The notes beneath the pieces are model-generated. The model made no database searches. It saw nothing but the letters and a program-made list of their open reading frames with translations, and was not told where the DNA came from. From positions 1 through 64,000 of the forward strand of contig NZ_PEIB01000007.1 in the NCBI RefSeq assembly GCF_004116385.1: DNA of 64,000 nucleotides, given 5' to 3'. Both the position numbers and the translations under genes were made by a program. This DNA is from Veronia nyctiphanis (GTDB lineage: Bacteria; Pseudomonadota; Gammaproteobacteria; Enterobacterales; Vibrionaceae). Positions 47,697 to 57,843 of this stretch are shown piece by piece. Position 1 is the first letter of the stretch, and each line of letters opens with the position of its first letter.

Positions 47697-48392
47697 ATGC
47701 AGGACCCAAAAGTTATAGTGGCATTAGATTACCCGAGTGTTGATCAGGCGCTGGCATTTGTAGATAGAATTGAGCCAGGTACGTGCCGCCTAAAAGTGGG
47801 TAAAGAGATGTTTACCTTGTTTGGTCCTGAATATGTTCGTCAGTTACATTCGCGTGGACACTCGGTTTTTCTTGACTTGAAATTTCATGATATCCCGAAC
47901 ACTTGCGCGCGTGCTGTCGCTGCCGCTGCAGAATTAGGTGTGTGGATGGTCAATGTTCACGCAAGCGGCGGTGAACGTATGATGGTGGCCGCGCGAGAGG
48001 CGTTGAATTCATATGGTGACGATAAGCCTCTGCTGATTGGTGTCACCGTGTTAACAAGTATGGAAGAATCTGACTTGGCGGGTGTTGGAATACAAAAAGC
48101 ACCGCAAGATCACGTTGTGTCCCTGGCGGCCTTAACCAAAAATAGCGGTCTAGATGGTGTAGTTTGCTCGGCACACGAATCCAGCTTATTAAAAGAAGAA
48201 CTGGGTCAGTCGTTTAAACTGGTTACACCGGGTATTCGCCCAGAAGGTTCAGATGCGGGTGACCAGCGCCGAATTATGACGCCGGAACAAGCGGTCTCAG
48301 CGGGCTCTGACTATTTGGTCATCGGCCGCCCAATTACTAAGGCTGAGGATCCTGCTGCTGTACTTGCGCAAATTAATGCGTCATTGAACTAA
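47697..48392 (+). CDS. pyrF: orotidine 5'-phosphate decarboxylase
   Basis: 231 residues from the ATG at 47697; the GGAGAG at 47688-47693 is well placed for it, so the ATG at 47685 is less likely. It makes UMP from OMP, the last step of de novo pyrimidine synthesis. Catalytic motif [12 protein letters not shown] near residue 60, VNVHASGG near 88, and PGIRPEGS with GRPIT near the C-terminus. It ends the lapA-lapB-pyrF operon. Confidence 0.96.
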   Translation: MQDPKVIVALDYPSVDQALAFVDRIEPGTCRLKVGKEMFTLFGPEYVRQLHSRGHSVFLDLKFHDIPNTCARAVAAAAELGVWMVNVHASGGERMMVAAREALNSYGDDKPLLIGVTVLTSMEESDLAGVGIQKAPQDHVVSLAALTKNSGLDGVVCSAHESSLLKEELGQSFKLVTPGIRPEGSDAGDQRRIMTPEQAVSAGSDYLVIGRPITKAEDPAAVLAQINASLN

Positions 48393-48420
48393 ACGCTGAG
48401 ATACTGACGTTTTTATTGAA

Positions 48421-48445
48421 ATGCTGCCCAGTGGCAGCATTCTTT
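48421..48445. terminator. terminator between pyrF and sapF
   Basis: ATGCTGCC (48421-48428) pairs with GGCAGCAT (48433-48440), loop CAGT, followed by TCTTTG; it serves pyrF (+) and possibly sapF (-). Confidence 0.7.
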
Positions 48446-48452
48446 GTATCAA

Positions 48453-49256
48453 TTATGCGGTATATCGTGCTTTTCTATCGAGAGAAGGCGCTGAGAAATG
48501 ACTGTCTAAAAGCCGTTGTGTCAGAGGGTGCTCGGGGGCGGTAAAGATTTGCCCGGCCCGTCCAGTTTCGACGATAGTCCCTTCTTGCATCACCATCACA
48601 TGGTCAGCAATGTGTTTTACGACTCCCATATGCTGAGACACGTAAATGTAAGAAAGAGCCATCTTTTCCTGAAGCTCCAGAAGCAAATTGATGATCTGAG
48701 AGCGCACAGACATATCAAGGCCTGTTAAGGCTTCATCTGCAACTATGACACTCGGTTGTAAAATAAGTGCGCGAGCGAGTGATACACGCTGTTTTTGACC
48801 TGTTGCAAGCATCTGAGGGTAAAAATAAGCATGCTCTGGCAACAACCCAACTTCCCGAAGTGTGCTTTTAATTCTTCTTTCTCTCTCACTCCCCGTCATA
48901 TTGGTGTTTCTTTCCAAAGGGCTGTTAAGGATTTGTCCAACCTGTAGCCGAGGATTCAAAGAGGTATTCGGGTCTTGAAAGATCATTCGGATAAGCTTAC
49001 AACGATTACTGAAATCGTGAGGTTTTAAGCGTTCACCGTTTACTCTAATAACCCCCGCTGTCGGCTCCACGACGCCGGCCAACATTTTCGCAAGTGTGGA
49101 TTTTCCTGAGCCGTTTTCGCCGATTAATGCGAGCGTTTCTCCAGCTTCGAGTGAGAACGAAACGGGCTGTACCGCCTCAATCACTCTTTTAGTAAACAGC
49201 CCTGTTCTGTACTGGTAATGTTTGGTGAGACCATCGACTTCAAGCAGTGCGGTCAT
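48453..49256 (-). CDS. sapF: peptide ABC transporter ATP-binding protein SapF
   Basis: 267 residues. Walker [10 protein letters not shown] near residue 43, Q-loop [10 protein letters not shown] near 92, signature region [15 protein letters not shown] near 150 (the variant GQK form is usual for SapF), Walker [13 protein letters not shown]. Partner of SapD in the Sap uptake system linked to antimicrobial peptide resistance and, in E. coli, putrescine export and Trk potassium uptake. Its start overlaps the end of sapD. It is the last gene of the sapABCDF operon. Confidence 0.95.
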   Translation of the reverse strand: MTALLEVDGLTKHYQYRTGLFTKRVIEAVQPVSFSLEAGETLALIGENGSGKSTLAKMLAGVVEPTAGVIRVNGERLKPHDFSNRCKLIRMIFQDPNTSLNPRLQVGQILNSPLERNTNMTGSERERRIKSTLREVGLLPEHAYFYPQMLATGQKQRVSLARALILQPSVIVADEALTGLDMSVRSQIINLLLELQEKMALSYIYVSQHMGVVKHIADHVMVMQEGTIVETGRAGQIFTAPEHPLTQRLLDSHFSAPSLDRKARYTA

Positions 49257-50250
49257 GTCTGATGTTCTCCATGTTTAGCGGGAAATGGCAGGCAAACTTA
49301 TGGTTTTTGATTTTCTTGGAGTTTGGCACTTCTACGCATTTTCGTTGTGCGTAGGGGCATCTCGGCCCTAAGCGACAACCAATAGGTAGGTGCTGAAGCG
49401 GCGGTGTTGTTCCGGGTAAGGTTTCCAACCTTGATTTGTGCGGAATGTCTTTGCTGAAATCCGGCATCGCACGTAAGAGCGCATCGGTATAAGGATGATG
49501 TGGCGTCGTAAGGATTTGCTTGCGACTCCCTGATTCTACTGACTGACCACAGTACATCACAGTTATACGATCCGCCCATTGAGTGACGGTCGTTAAATCG
49601 TGACTGATGAGCAAGATTGTGGTGTTCGATAACTGATTTGTTCGACTAAGTAGCCTGAAAATTTGCGCCTGAGTGATGGGGTCAAGATCGTTTGTCGGTT
49701 CATCAGCAATGAGCAGACGTGGACGATTAGCAATGGCCATTGCAATCATCACCTTCTGACATTCTCCGTCGGTGAGTTCATAGGGGTAACTGCGCATTAT
49801 TCGTTTGTGGTCTTTGATACCCACTTTGTGAAGCAAAGCAATAGAATGCTTACGCCGCCATGCTAATCGTTGCCACCAGTTGCCAGAAAACGCGTCGGAA
49901 GGAATCGCTTCTTCTAGCTGGTATCCCACATTTTCTGAGGGGTCAAGGCAAGTGGATGGCTCTTGAAAAACCATCGCAATTTCTTTACCGATAATATGGC
50001 GACGTTCTTTGATCGGAGTCGAGAGCAAGTCAATATTGCCAAGCCGTAATCGATCTGCAGTAACTCGCCAGCCGTCTTTTGTCACACCACAAATGGCCTT
50101 GGCAACCAGACTCTTACCTGAGCCTGACTCTCCAACAAGCCCGCGGATTTCACCTTCCTTTATGGTAAGGCTCATGCGATCAACGGCTTTTACCATGCCT
50201 TGCGGTGTTTCGATCTCTATGGTCAGATTTCTGATGTCTAATAATGGCAT
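49240..50250 (-). CDS. sapD: peptide ABC transporter ATP-binding protein SapD
   Basis: 336 residues from the ATG at 50250 ([18 protein letters not shown]); a longer in-frame reading extends into sapC and is rejected. TAATG overlap with the sapC stop. Walker [10 protein letters not shown] near residue 40, signature region [14 protein letters not shown], Walker [13 protein letters not shown]. The C-terminal oligopeptide/dipeptide extension has the cysteine region [14 protein letters not shown] near residues 289-302 that in this ABC subfamily can bind an Fe-S cluster. Confidence 0.95.
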   Translation of the reverse strand: MPLLDIRNLTIEIETPQGMVKAVDRMSLTIKEGEIRGLVGESGSGKSLVAKAICGVTKDGWRVTADRLRLGNIDLLSTPIKERRHIIGKEIAMVFQEPSTCLDPSENVGYQLEEAIPSDAFSGNWWQRLAWRRKHSIALLHKVGIKDHKRIMRSYPYELTDGECQKVMIAMAIANRPRLLIADEPTNDLDPITQAQIFRLLSRTNQLSNTTILLISHDLTTVTQWADRITVMYCGQSVESGSRKQILTTPHHPYTDALLRAMPDFSKDIPHKSRLETLPGTTPPLQHLPIGCRLGPRCPYAQRKCVEVPNSKKIKNHKFACHFPLNMENIRHDRTA

Positions 50251-51137
50251 TACTCTGTCCCCGCATTGATAGCCTGACTTAGCCCATCGCCGACAAGATT
50301 TACGACCAATACGCTGAACATAATACAAAGGCCTGGCAAGTGAACGGTCCAAGACGCAGTGTATATAAGCTCAATAGAGTCTCGCAGCATAGCTCCCCAC
50401 TCGGGAGATGGTGCCTGAGCACCAAGTTCTAAAAAGCCCATTGCTGCGATATCAAGAATGGCAACTGAAAGTGCTCGGGTAAACTCAGTCGATAATACTA
50501 CTAATATGTTGGGCAAGATGGAGGTTTTCAAGAGGTAGAACCCTGACGCCCCATCAAGTTGCGCTGCAAGAATATATTCCTTTTTTACTTCATCATGCAC
50601 GGCAGTATAAACGGCACGAATAAAGCGAGGGATCAATGCCAGCCAGACTGCAATCAGAATATTCAGTTCTCCCGGGCCGAGAAACGCAACAACGATAATA
50701 GCCAGAAGCAATGACGGGATGGATAGAATGGTATCCAGAAGGTGGTTGAGAAAGCTCGATTTAAGGCCTGATGTCATTCCTGCTAGCACACCGACTGCGA
50801 TGCCTAGTACTCCAGCGGCAAGAGTGACCAAAATTGCGTAGCCAAAGGTAAGTTGGCTGCCCGCGACAAGGCGTGAAAGGATGTCTCTTGTGAGGTCATC
50901 GGTTCCGAGGAAGTAGTCGACTCTACCCGCCAAATCCCACGAAGGCGGTAATAGCAGCTCGCCTGTTTGGTATTGTGGGTCATAGGGGCTAAGCCACGGC
51001 GCGAAAATAGTAATAAGCACTAAGATACACAGGCACCAGAAGCCAAACATCGCTAGCGTGTTTTCCCTGAAATCAGCCCAAGAACGCTGAAGGTGAGTAG
51101 GGAACTTCTGCTCTAAGTAAACACTATTTGAGGGCAT
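50250..51137 (-). CDS. sapC: peptide ABC transporter permease SapC
   Basis: 295 residues with six membrane helices and a hydrophilic N-terminus ([14 protein letters not shown]). DppC/OppC-type permease with the EAA loop ([23 protein letters not shown] near residues 193-215) that contacts SapD/SapF. It overlaps sapB (14 nt) and sapD. Confidence 0.95.
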   Translation of the reverse strand: MPSNSVYLEQKFPTHLQRSWADFRENTLAMFGFWCLCILVLITIFAPWLSPYDPQYQTGELLLPPSWDLAGRVDYFLGTDDLTRDILSRLVAGSQLTFGYAILVTLAAGVLGIAVGVLAGMTSGLKSSFLNHLLDTILSIPSLLLAIIVVAFLGPGELNILIAVWLALIPRFIRAVYTAVHDEVKKEYILAAQLDGASGFYLLKTSILPNILVVLSTEFTRALSVAILDIAAMGFLELGAQAPSPEWGAMLRDSIELIYTASWTVHLPGLCIMFSVLVVNLVGDGLSQAINAGTE

Positions 51138-52086
51138 ACCATTCCTTCCTTACCAGAGGGTTAATGATTGCGCTGGCAAGATCTGAAAATATGTTTGCAA
51201 GAAGGACAATTGAACCAACGGTCAATACGCCGGCCTGCACCGCGACGTAATCTTGCTGGCTTAATGCTGCCAGTAACCAACTGCCGATTCCTGGCCAATC
51301 AAAAATATATTCAGTAATAATTGCAAAGGTCATCATGGTAGAAATTTGCATACCAAACTTCGGGATGATGGGCGGCAATGCATTTTTCATTACGTGGCGT
51401 GTCACGATTTCCAGTTTTGAAAGCCCTTTGGTCGCGGCTGCCTTGATGTAATTTTGATTCATTACATCACTCACGGAGTCTCGAAGCAGCTTGATGACTT
51501 CTGTTGTTGGAGCGACAGCCAATACAGCGGTAGGCATGATGAGATGGCGAATGATATCGCGGAGAGCTTCATCACGCTGTGGATGCTCTGAGAGCAGAAT
51601 ATCAACTAATGCAAAACCTGATACTTCTGGAATCTCAAACAGCAGGTTGTACCTGCCGGACACTGGCAGCCAATTTGCCGATAAGGAGAGAAGAGTAATC
51701 ATCAGTATTGCCATCCAGAAGATAGGCATTGAGAAAGTTAACAACGTCGCTGACGAGATAACGACATCGGTATAGCTTCCACGACGCAAGCCAGCCAGCG
51801 TGCCAAGTGGGATACCAATCAATAAGGCAATGGAGAAGGCAAGAAAACAAAGTTCTAATGTGGCAGGAATAACTTGTCCTAACGCTGTTGTTACAGGCTC
51901 GCCATTTCGGTCGATCCCTAAATCTCCGGCCATGAGGTGGCGTAAGTATTGAAACCATCCCGACCAAAAATCGTCATTGAGCCAGGTATGACTGGGGTCG
52001 ATACGCAAGATGCTGAAACTGATCAAACTTAAAATGAGCAGAGTGATAATGAAAAGGTTGAGTCGCCTGATTGTATAAATCAGCAT
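51124..52086 (-). CDS. sapB: peptide ABC transporter permease SapB
   Basis: 320 residues, DppB/OppB-type permease with the N-terminal helix MLIYTIRRLNLFIITLLILSL and the EAA loop NYIKAAATKGLSKLEIVTRHVMKNALPP near residues 217-244. It lies 3 bp downstream of sapA and overlaps sapC, so translation is coupled. Confidence 0.95.
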   Translation of the reverse strand: MLIYTIRRLNLFIITLLILSLISFSILRIDPSHTWLNDDFWSGWFQYLRHLMAGDLGIDRNGEPVTTALGQVIPATLELCFLAFSIALLIGIPLGTLAGLRRGSYTDVVISSATLLTFSMPIFWMAILMITLLSLSANWLPVSGRYNLLFEIPEVSGFALVDILLSEHPQRDEALRDIIRHLIMPTAVLAVAPTTEVIKLLRDSVSDVMNQNYIKAAATKGLSKLEIVTRHVMKNALPPIIPKFGMQISTMMTFAIITEYIFDWPGIGSWLLAALSQQDYVAVQAGVLTVGSIVLLANIFSDLASAIINPLVRKEWYALK

Positions 52087-52089
52087 AAA

Positions 52090-53757
52090 TCAGCGACCTC
52101 CGCGGGACACATTGGCAAAGGAGTTGTCTCCATACGGGGTGAGCGAAAAGCCTTTTAGATCAGCCTGCCTGGCTTGAAAATAAACGCCATGTGCAAGAGG
52201 TATGACCGGGAGTCTGTCTCTGAGTATCTGTTGGGCTTTGAAGTAGTCCGTTTTTCGTTCTGCGATATCCGAAGTAGATATCGCGGCATCGAGAAAACGA
52301 TCAAAATAGCGGTTACACCAATTCGACATATTCCAACCTGTGAACTTCGCGTTGCAGGAAAGCAAAGGGCGTAAGAAGTTATCGGGGTCGCCGTTATCCG
52401 CTATCCAACCCGTAAGCACCATGTCATGCCCAGCAGGATCGTCCCGCAGTGACTGACGGTTAATTTCTTCTTGAGAGACGATATTGACTTTGACACCTAT
52501 CTCTTTGAGATCAGCCTGTATGAGTTCCGCGGTTTTTCTCGGACTCGGGTTGTAGGGCTTTGCTAGTGTTGGGACCAGCAAATTGACCTCAAAGCCATTT
52601 CGATAACCCCCTTTGGCCATCAATGCCATTGCTAGTTGTGGGTCATAAGGCGTTTTGGCTGTGGTGTCATACGCCCAAGACATAGGAGGAAGCATACCTG
52701 TTGCGGCATTCCCCGTACCATAATAAACCGACTTGAGTAGAGCACTACGGTTGATGGCGTAATTGATCGCTTGCCGGACTTCGAGCTCTGACAACGCGGG
52801 GTGACGAGTATTTAGCGCAAGAAAGGCTACGTTCATTCCGGTTTGAGAAGACAGCACAAATTTTTTGTCACCCTCAATCACACTCAGCTGACTGGCGATC
52901 GGTGCAGACAGCACATCGCATTCATGCGTGATTAATTTGGCTAATCTACCTGTACCGCGCGACGAAATGTCAAATACGACTTGCTCCATCGGCGCGGCAC
53001 CGTTCCAATAATCCCAGTGACGTTTTAGACGAATAAGCTCATTGGGTTTGTATTGTTCAAGATAAAATGGCCCGGTACCAACAGGGTAATGGTCTATTCG
53101 ATCCTGTTGGTTATTCTTTACTAAAAGTGTCGCGTATTCGGCAGAATGAATGACGGCATAGGGGGTTGATAAGGTAGCGAGAAACGACACGTCCGGCCGG
53201 CTAAGCGTGAAAGCAACTGTATATTTATCAACAGCGTCAACGCTTTCAACAAGCCCTGAAAAATCGAGACTGTTGAACCATGGGTATTGTCCACCCGAAA
53301 TACCAGAGTAAGCATTTTCGGGGTCGATGAGACGACGAAAACTGAACACAACATCTTCTGATGTCATCTCTCGTGTTGGGCTAAACCACGCCGTTGTGTG
53401 GAAGTGAACATTTTGACGAAGCTTGAACACATAACGTTTGCCATCTTCACTGACTGTCCAAGCTTTTGCCAGCATAGACACAGGTTTGTGGCTGTCAGGA
53501 TCAAGCTGAAGCAAGCGGTCAAATAATTGATTTGATAAAACTTCAGCCGTCAACCCGCCGTCGGTGAGTTGTGGGTTAAAGGTGTTCGGTTGCCCCTGAC
53601 CACAATAAACAAAACCACGGTTATTAATGAGAGTACGGTCTTCTGGGTCTTCGCAGGCATTGAGCGTCAAAAGGAAAACGCTCGCCATGACTAAGCGGAT
53701 GATCACACGCATAAATAAGACAAATTTGCCATCATTGTAAGATGCATAATTTACCAC
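52090..53757 (-). CDS. sapA: peptide-binding protein SapA
   Basis: 555 residues as read from 53757; the ATG at 53712 (MRVIIRLVMASVFLLTLNAC) is a more likely start and yields about 540 residues. The signal sequence ends in LNAC followed by EDP, a plausible lipobox, so SapA here may be a lipoprotein rather than free periplasmic. Family 5 (dipeptide/oligopeptide) solute-binding features: GFVYCGQGQPNTFNPQLTDGG, DVVFSFRRLIDP, YPVGTGPFYLEQY and GMNVAFLALNT. It is the binding protein of the Sap system and the first gene of the operon. The -1 residue and position +2 (Glu) fit inner-membrane or outer-membrane lipoproteins; not certain. Confidence 0.92.
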   Translation of the reverse strand: MVNYASYNDGKFVLFMRVIIRLVMASVFLLTLNACEDPEDRTLINNRGFVYCGQGQPNTFNPQLTDGGLTAEVLSNQLFDRLLQLDPDSHKPVSMLAKAWTVSEDGKRYVFKLRQNVHFHTTAWFSPTREMTSEDVVFSFRRLIDPENAYSGISGGQYPWFNSLDFSGLVESVDAVDKYTVAFTLSRPDVSFLATLSTPYAVIHSAEYATLLVKNNQQDRIDHYPVGTGPFYLEQYKPNELIRLKRHWDYWNGAAPMEQVVFDISSRGTGRLAKLITHECDVLSAPIASQLSVIEGDKKFVLSSQTGMNVAFLALNTRHPALSELEVRQAINYAINRSALLKSVYYGTGNAATGMLPPMSWAYDTTAKTPYDPQLAMALMAKGGYRNGFEVNLLVPTLAKPYNPSPRKTAELIQADLKEIGVKVNIVSQEEINRQSLRDDPAGHDMVLTGWIADNGDPDNFLRPLLSCNAKFTGWNMSNWCNRYFDRFLDAAISTSDIAERKTDYFKAQQILRDRLPVIPLAHGVYFQARQADLKGFSLTPYGDNSFANVSRGGR

Positions 53758-53842
53758 TGAACGGACATGCCTACCAAGCCGAGATGGTGAATATACCTAT
53801 AAAAACCAAGGAAAAAGACATCCATCGGTCGTAATTCATCCA

Positions 53843-54859
53843 CTATTCGCTTTTTTCGTCACTTGCTAGGCTGTGTTTTTTCAGTAGTCCCCTAATCTGA
53901 TGGTAGCTCAGACCTAGTAATTCTGCGGCCCGTCGCTGGTTGAATTTTGCTTCATCCAACGCTTTTATTACCACGTCTTTCTCTATGTCGTTTTGCCATT
54001 GCCGTAAATCAAATGGTAACGAAATATCGCGATTCATTGTGTGAGGGCCATGTTTGACATCACTGTCAGTCGAACTCTGCTCGTGCCATGGCGCGGTGAA
54101 AGGATCGAGATAGAGATCATCAATTGGTGCGTTTTCACCATCTTTTCGGTATACAGCGCGTTCAACAACATTCTTCAATTCCCGAATGTTTCCCGGCCAG
54201 CGGTAGTCAAGAAGCGTCTCTTTAGCCTCACGTGTAAACCCTGCGAAGTAACCGTATTCTAGCTCTCGACACATTTTCACAGCAAAGTTTTCAGCCAGAA
54301 GGAGTATGTCTTCTCTGCGTTCTCTTAATGGAGGGAGGTGGATAACGTCAAATGCCAGCCTATCAAGCAAGTCAGCACGAAACTTTCCATCTTCAACCAT
54401 CTCTGGGAGATTTTCATTTGTGGCACATACAAGCCTGACGTCGGCGGAAAGTGGCTTAGAACCACCCACACGTTCATATTCACCGTATTCAATGACTCGC
54501 AGCAGCTTTTCCTGCACGCCGAGCGGTGTGGTGCCGAGCTCGTCGAGGAATAGAGTACCATTTTCAGCTCTCTCGAATCGACCGCTGTGCTTTCCTTTCG
54601 CGCCACTGAATGAGCCAGCTTCGTGTCCAAAGAGCTCTGAGTCGATTAACCCATCGCTGAGCGCTGCGCAGTTGAGTGAAACCAGTGGCGCATCCCAACG
54701 GCGAGAAAGATAATGTACCCGCTGTGCAATTAACTCTTTCCCTGTTCCCCGCTCTCCAATCACGAGCACTGGGCGGTTTAAAGGTGCCACTCTGGAAACA
54801 TGATCGAGTACCGATAAAAAGTGGTCGGACTCACCGATAAGCGCATCAGTTTTTTCCAT
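53843..54859 (-). CDS. pspF: phage shock protein operon activator PspF
   Basis: 338 residues from the ATG at 54859 (MEKTDALIGES); the GTG at 54874 is less likely. A sigma-54 AAA+ activator without an N-terminal receiver domain, as usual for PspF. Walker A GERGTGKE near residue 35, the sigma-54 contact loop at residues 82-87 reads GSFSGA instead of the usual GAFTGA, Walker B GTLFLDELG near 104, and the C-terminal Fis-type HTH (FNQRRAAELLGLSYHQIRGLLKKH) near 305-328. It is kept inactive by PspA until envelope stress. Divergent from pspA. Confidence 0.95.
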   Translation of the reverse strand: MEKTDALIGESDHFLSVLDHVSRVAPLNRPVLVIGERGTGKELIAQRVHYLSRRWDAPLVSLNCAALSDGLIDSELFGHEAGSFSGAKGKHSGRFERAENGTLFLDELGTTPLGVQEKLLRVIEYGEYERVGGSKPLSADVRLVCATNENLPEMVEDGKFRADLLDRLAFDVIHLPPLRERREDILLLAENFAVKMCRELEYGYFAGFTREAKETLLDYRWPGNIRELKNVVERAVYRKDGENAPIDDLYLDPFTAPWHEQSSTDSDVKHGPHTMNRDISLPFDLRQWQNDIEKDVVIKALDEAKFNQRRAAELLGLSYHQIRGLLKKHSLASDEKSE

Positions 54860-54957
54860 GGTTAAATTTACCAACTGTTAGTTTATTTCATCATACCTGT
54901 TTTGAGAGTAAATGCATGGATTCACTTAACATATTGAAAAATAAAGATATAAAAAGT

Positions 54958-54973
54958 TGGCACGCAGTTTGAT
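54958..54973 (+). promoter_or_regulatory. sigma-54 promoter of pspABC
   Basis: TGGCAC (-24, 54958-54963), 5-bp gap, then TTGAT (-12, 54969-54973). The spacing is exact; the -12 dinucleotide is GA rather than GC. It lies 82 bp before the pspA ATG in the pspF-pspA intergenic region, where PspF would act. Confidence 0.7.
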
Positions 54974-55054
54974 ATGTACAAGGTAATCTGATAGACAGAC
55001 GATAATAAATGCAACGCACTCATAGAGTTAGATGACTAGAAGAAGGAGCTACAC

Positions 55055-55721
55055 ATGGGGATTTTTTCTCGATTTGCCGACATTGTAAATGCTAATGTCA
55101 ACGCCTTGCTAGATAAAGCTGAAGACCCAAAAAAAATGGTGCGCCTGATTATTCAGGAAATGGAAGACACCTTGGTGGAAGTAAGAACGTCTTCTGCTCG
55201 CGCTTTGGCTGACAAAAAAGAACTGGCCAGAAAAATTGAAAGTGTTGAAAATCAGATGAACGACTGGCAGGAAAAAGCGACGCTTGCTCTGCAAAAAGAA
55301 GCGCGAAGATCTGGCCAGAGCCGCATTGATTGAAAAACAAAAGGTGCACGATGTTTTGTTGGCACTGAAAGAGGAATACAATCTTGTTGAAGAAACAATC
55401 AGCAAGTTATCAAATGAAATTGCCGAGCTGGAAACCAAACTGACAGAAACACGCGCTCGTCAGCAAGCGTTGGTTATCCGCCGTGAAGCAGCAGGAAACC
55501 GTCGCGATGTACGCCGTCAGCTTGATACGCGTAAAACAGATGAAGCACTTGCGAAGTTCGAGCATTATGAGCGTCGTATTGATGAGCTGGAAGCTGAGGC
55601 TGATAGCTACAGTTTAGGCCAAGGAAAAACGCTCGAGAATGAATTTGCTGACTTGCAGGCGCAAGACGACATTGAGAAAGAGCTGGAAAAAATGAAATCA
55701 GAACTCAAGGATAAAGACTAA
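55055..55721 (+). CDS. pspA: phage shock protein A, frameshifted
   Basis: About 221 residues when joined. The first frame has [31 protein letters not shown], the amphipathic helix region, to [12 protein letters not shown]; the second continues [24 protein letters not shown] and [34 protein letters not shown]. Removing one base near 55299-55301 gives ...[19 protein letters not shown]..., as in E. coli. PspA is a coiled-coil ESCRT-III-like membrane-stabilising protein and the inhibitor of PspF. AAGGAG lies upstream of the start. The extra base is probably an error; if real, PspF would be unrestrained. Confidence 0.92.
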
Positions 55722-55758
55722 GCCAGCTCATCACCCCGGACATATTTAAGGAGAAGAT

Positions 55759-55989
55759 ATGACATCGTTCTTTCTCATGATACCAATGGCAGCTTTTGTG
55801 GTATTCGTTTTACCGGTTTGGCTGGTACTTCACTACAAAAGCAAACGTCAGGTGGGGCAGGGGCTGAGTAACGAAGAGTTTGATACTCTTCACTCACTGA
55901 CCAAAAAGGCAGAAGCACTGCAAACCAGAATTCATTCTCTGGAACGTATTCTGGATGTAGAGGCACCGGAATGGAGGGAGCGCCGATGA
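55759..55989 (+). CDS. pspB: phage shock protein B
   Basis: 76 residues. One N-terminal membrane helix (FFLMIPMAAFVVFVLPVWLVLHY) then a cytoplasmic leucine-zipper-like helix (HSLTKKAEALQTRIHSLERIL). With PspC it senses membrane stress and relieves PspA inhibition of PspF. AAGGAG lies upstream; its stop overlaps the pspC start (ATGA). Confidence 0.95.
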   Translation: MTSFFLMIPMAAFVVFVLPVWLVLHYKSKRQVGQGLSNEEFDTLHSLTKKAEALQTRIHSLERILDVEAPEWRERR

Positions 55990-56372
55990 GTCGAACTCTT
56001 TATCGCGACACTGCTAACGGAAAACTGGGTGGTGTCTGTGCAGGTATGGCTGACTACTTCGGGATGGAAGTCTGGTTAGTGAGGGTTCTCACCATATCGG
56101 CGTTTCTGCTTGGATTTGGCGCGCTGATTTTGGTTCTCTATGTGGCAATGGTATTGATTTTGGACCCGATGCCTCAAGATCAGCATCAGAAAGCAAAACA
56201 GCATAGAGAGCACAATATCAAACAGAAGGCCTGGCAGTCTGGCAAGTCACCGAGAAGTCTTCTTTCAAACATCGAGCGAGAGCTCGAAGACATCGAAGAT
56301 GCAATTGAAAGAATGGAAGCTTGCGTAACTTCAAAAGAGTTTGAGCTGAAACGCCAGTTCAGTAAGCTTTGA
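55986..56372 (+). CDS. pspC: phage shock protein C
   Basis: 128 residues from the ATG at 55986, which overlaps the pspB stop; the ATG at 55971 is possible but less usual. PspC domain LYRDTANGKLGGVCAGMADYFGMEVWLVRV at the N-terminus, a membrane segment (about 40-62), and a C-terminal cytoplasmic helix with EIEDAIERME-type heptads. Stress sensor partner of PspB. Confidence 0.94.
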   Translation: MSRTLYRDTANGKLGGVCAGMADYFGMEVWLVRVLTISAFLLGFGALILVLYVAMVLILDPMPQDQHQKAKQHREHNIKQKAWQSGKSPRSLLSNIERELEDIEDAIERMEACVTSKEFELKRQFSKL

Positions 56373-56388
56373 TTACGACATCAAAAAG

Positions 56389-56422
56389 GCCTCCATTACC
56401 CGGTAATGGAGGCTTTATTTTT
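56389..56422 (+). terminator. terminator between pspC and ycjX
   Basis: GCCTCCATTACC (56389-56400) pairs with GGTAATGGAGGC (56402-56413), one unpaired base at the tip, followed by TTTATTTTT. ycjX then depends on readthrough or its own promoter. Confidence 0.85.
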
Positions 56423-56440
56423 GCGGGGTGATTTCCATTT

Positions 56441-57843
56441 ATGGATCGCGTAGAAAAAGTAAAGAATAAAGTAAATAGACTTGTTAATCGTGGCCTCGAT
56501 AGAAATGTGCGTCTTGCTGTAACAGGCCTTTCGCGTGCAGGTAAAACAGCATTTATTACATCACTAATTAATCAGTTGTTGCACAGTGGAACCAACCCAA
56601 GACTGCCTCTTTTCTCGGCTGCAAGAAATGGTCAACTGTTGGGGGCCAGACGTGTACCACAAAGCCAACTTCATATTCCTGCTTTTGATTATGAGCAGGG
56701 TATTCACTCTCTGCGGTCGACACCGCCCGCTTGGCCTTCACCTACGCGTGATGTCAGTGAAATCCGGCTTGAGCTGCGTTTTAAACAACAGCGTGGCCCC
56801 CTAAAATTTGTCCGTGAAACGTCAACGCTATATCTGGATATCGTCGATTATCCGGGTGAGTGGCTGTTAGACCTGCCGCTACTGTCGATGAGCTTTGTAG
56901 AATGGTCGATGAAACAGCAAGGGGCACTCACAGGTCGCCGAAAAGAGCTGGCGCAGGAGTGGATTGCGGCTTTGCAAGGGCTGGATCTGTTGGCTGAGGC
57001 TGATGAAAAGCAGATCAGGCATATTTCGAAGCTCTACACCGATTACCTTCACAAATGTAAAGATGAAGCTGGCCTTCACTGGGTGCAGCCAGGCCGCTTT
57101 GTGTTGCCGGGTGAATATGCAGGTGCACCTGTTATCGAGTTTTTCCCGCTGGTGGACGTTGATTTTAACGAGCACGCATTAAACGGAGCCAGTGAAAACA
57201 GCCTTTTTGCGGTGTTGAAAAAGCGCTACGACTATTACTGCCAACACGTAGTGAAGGGGTTTTATAAAGAGCATTTTTCTCAGGTTGATCGGCAGATTGT
57301 GCTGGTGGATACCTTGCAGCCGCTGAATGCTGGGCCTGAATCGTTTAACGATATGAGGCAGGCGATTGAGCAATTGATGCAGAGTTTTCGTTATGGCAAA
57401 ACGGGTATCATCAAACGCTTGTTTTCTCCACGAATCGATAAAATCTTATTCGCGGCGACAAAAGCGGATCATGTGACTCCCGATCAGCACCCGAATCTGG
57501 TGTCGCTGCTCCAGCAACTCATACACGAGGCTTGGCAGAGTGCTGCTTTTGAGGGGATTGATATGGAGTGTGTCAGTCTTTCATCGATTCAGGCGACTGA
57601 ACCGGGGAATGTCGACCACCGAGGCCAAACATTGCCTGCATTGCGTGGCACACTCGAATCTGGCGACTCAATGCTGATGTACCGGGTGAAGTCCCATCTC
57701 GTTTACCAGGGGAGTCGTTCTGGAAAGAGCAGGGGTTTGACTTCAGGCAATTCAGGCCCATGCCAAGTGAGGCTGATGAACCTTTGCCGCATATTCGGGT
57801 TGATAAAGCGCTGGAGTATTTGCTGGGAGATAAGTTGAAATGA
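56441..57843 (+). CDS. ycjX: YcjX family protein (P-loop NTPase), C-terminal frameshift
   Basis: About 467 residues when restored. Walker A GLSRAGKTAF near residue 28, YLDIVDYPGEWLLDLP near 128, GRFVLPGEYAGAP near 219, and DKILFAATKADHV near 335. As sequenced, the frame from about 57684 to 57838 gives a nonfamily tail. Adding one C to the CC at 57682-57683 yields MLMYPGEVPSRLPGESFWKEQ...PLPHIRVDKALEYLLGDKLK and a stop TGA at 57841-57843, overlapping the ycjF ATG. YcjX is a conserved member of the extended Psp regulon in enterobacteria; the function is unclear. Confidence 0.92.
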
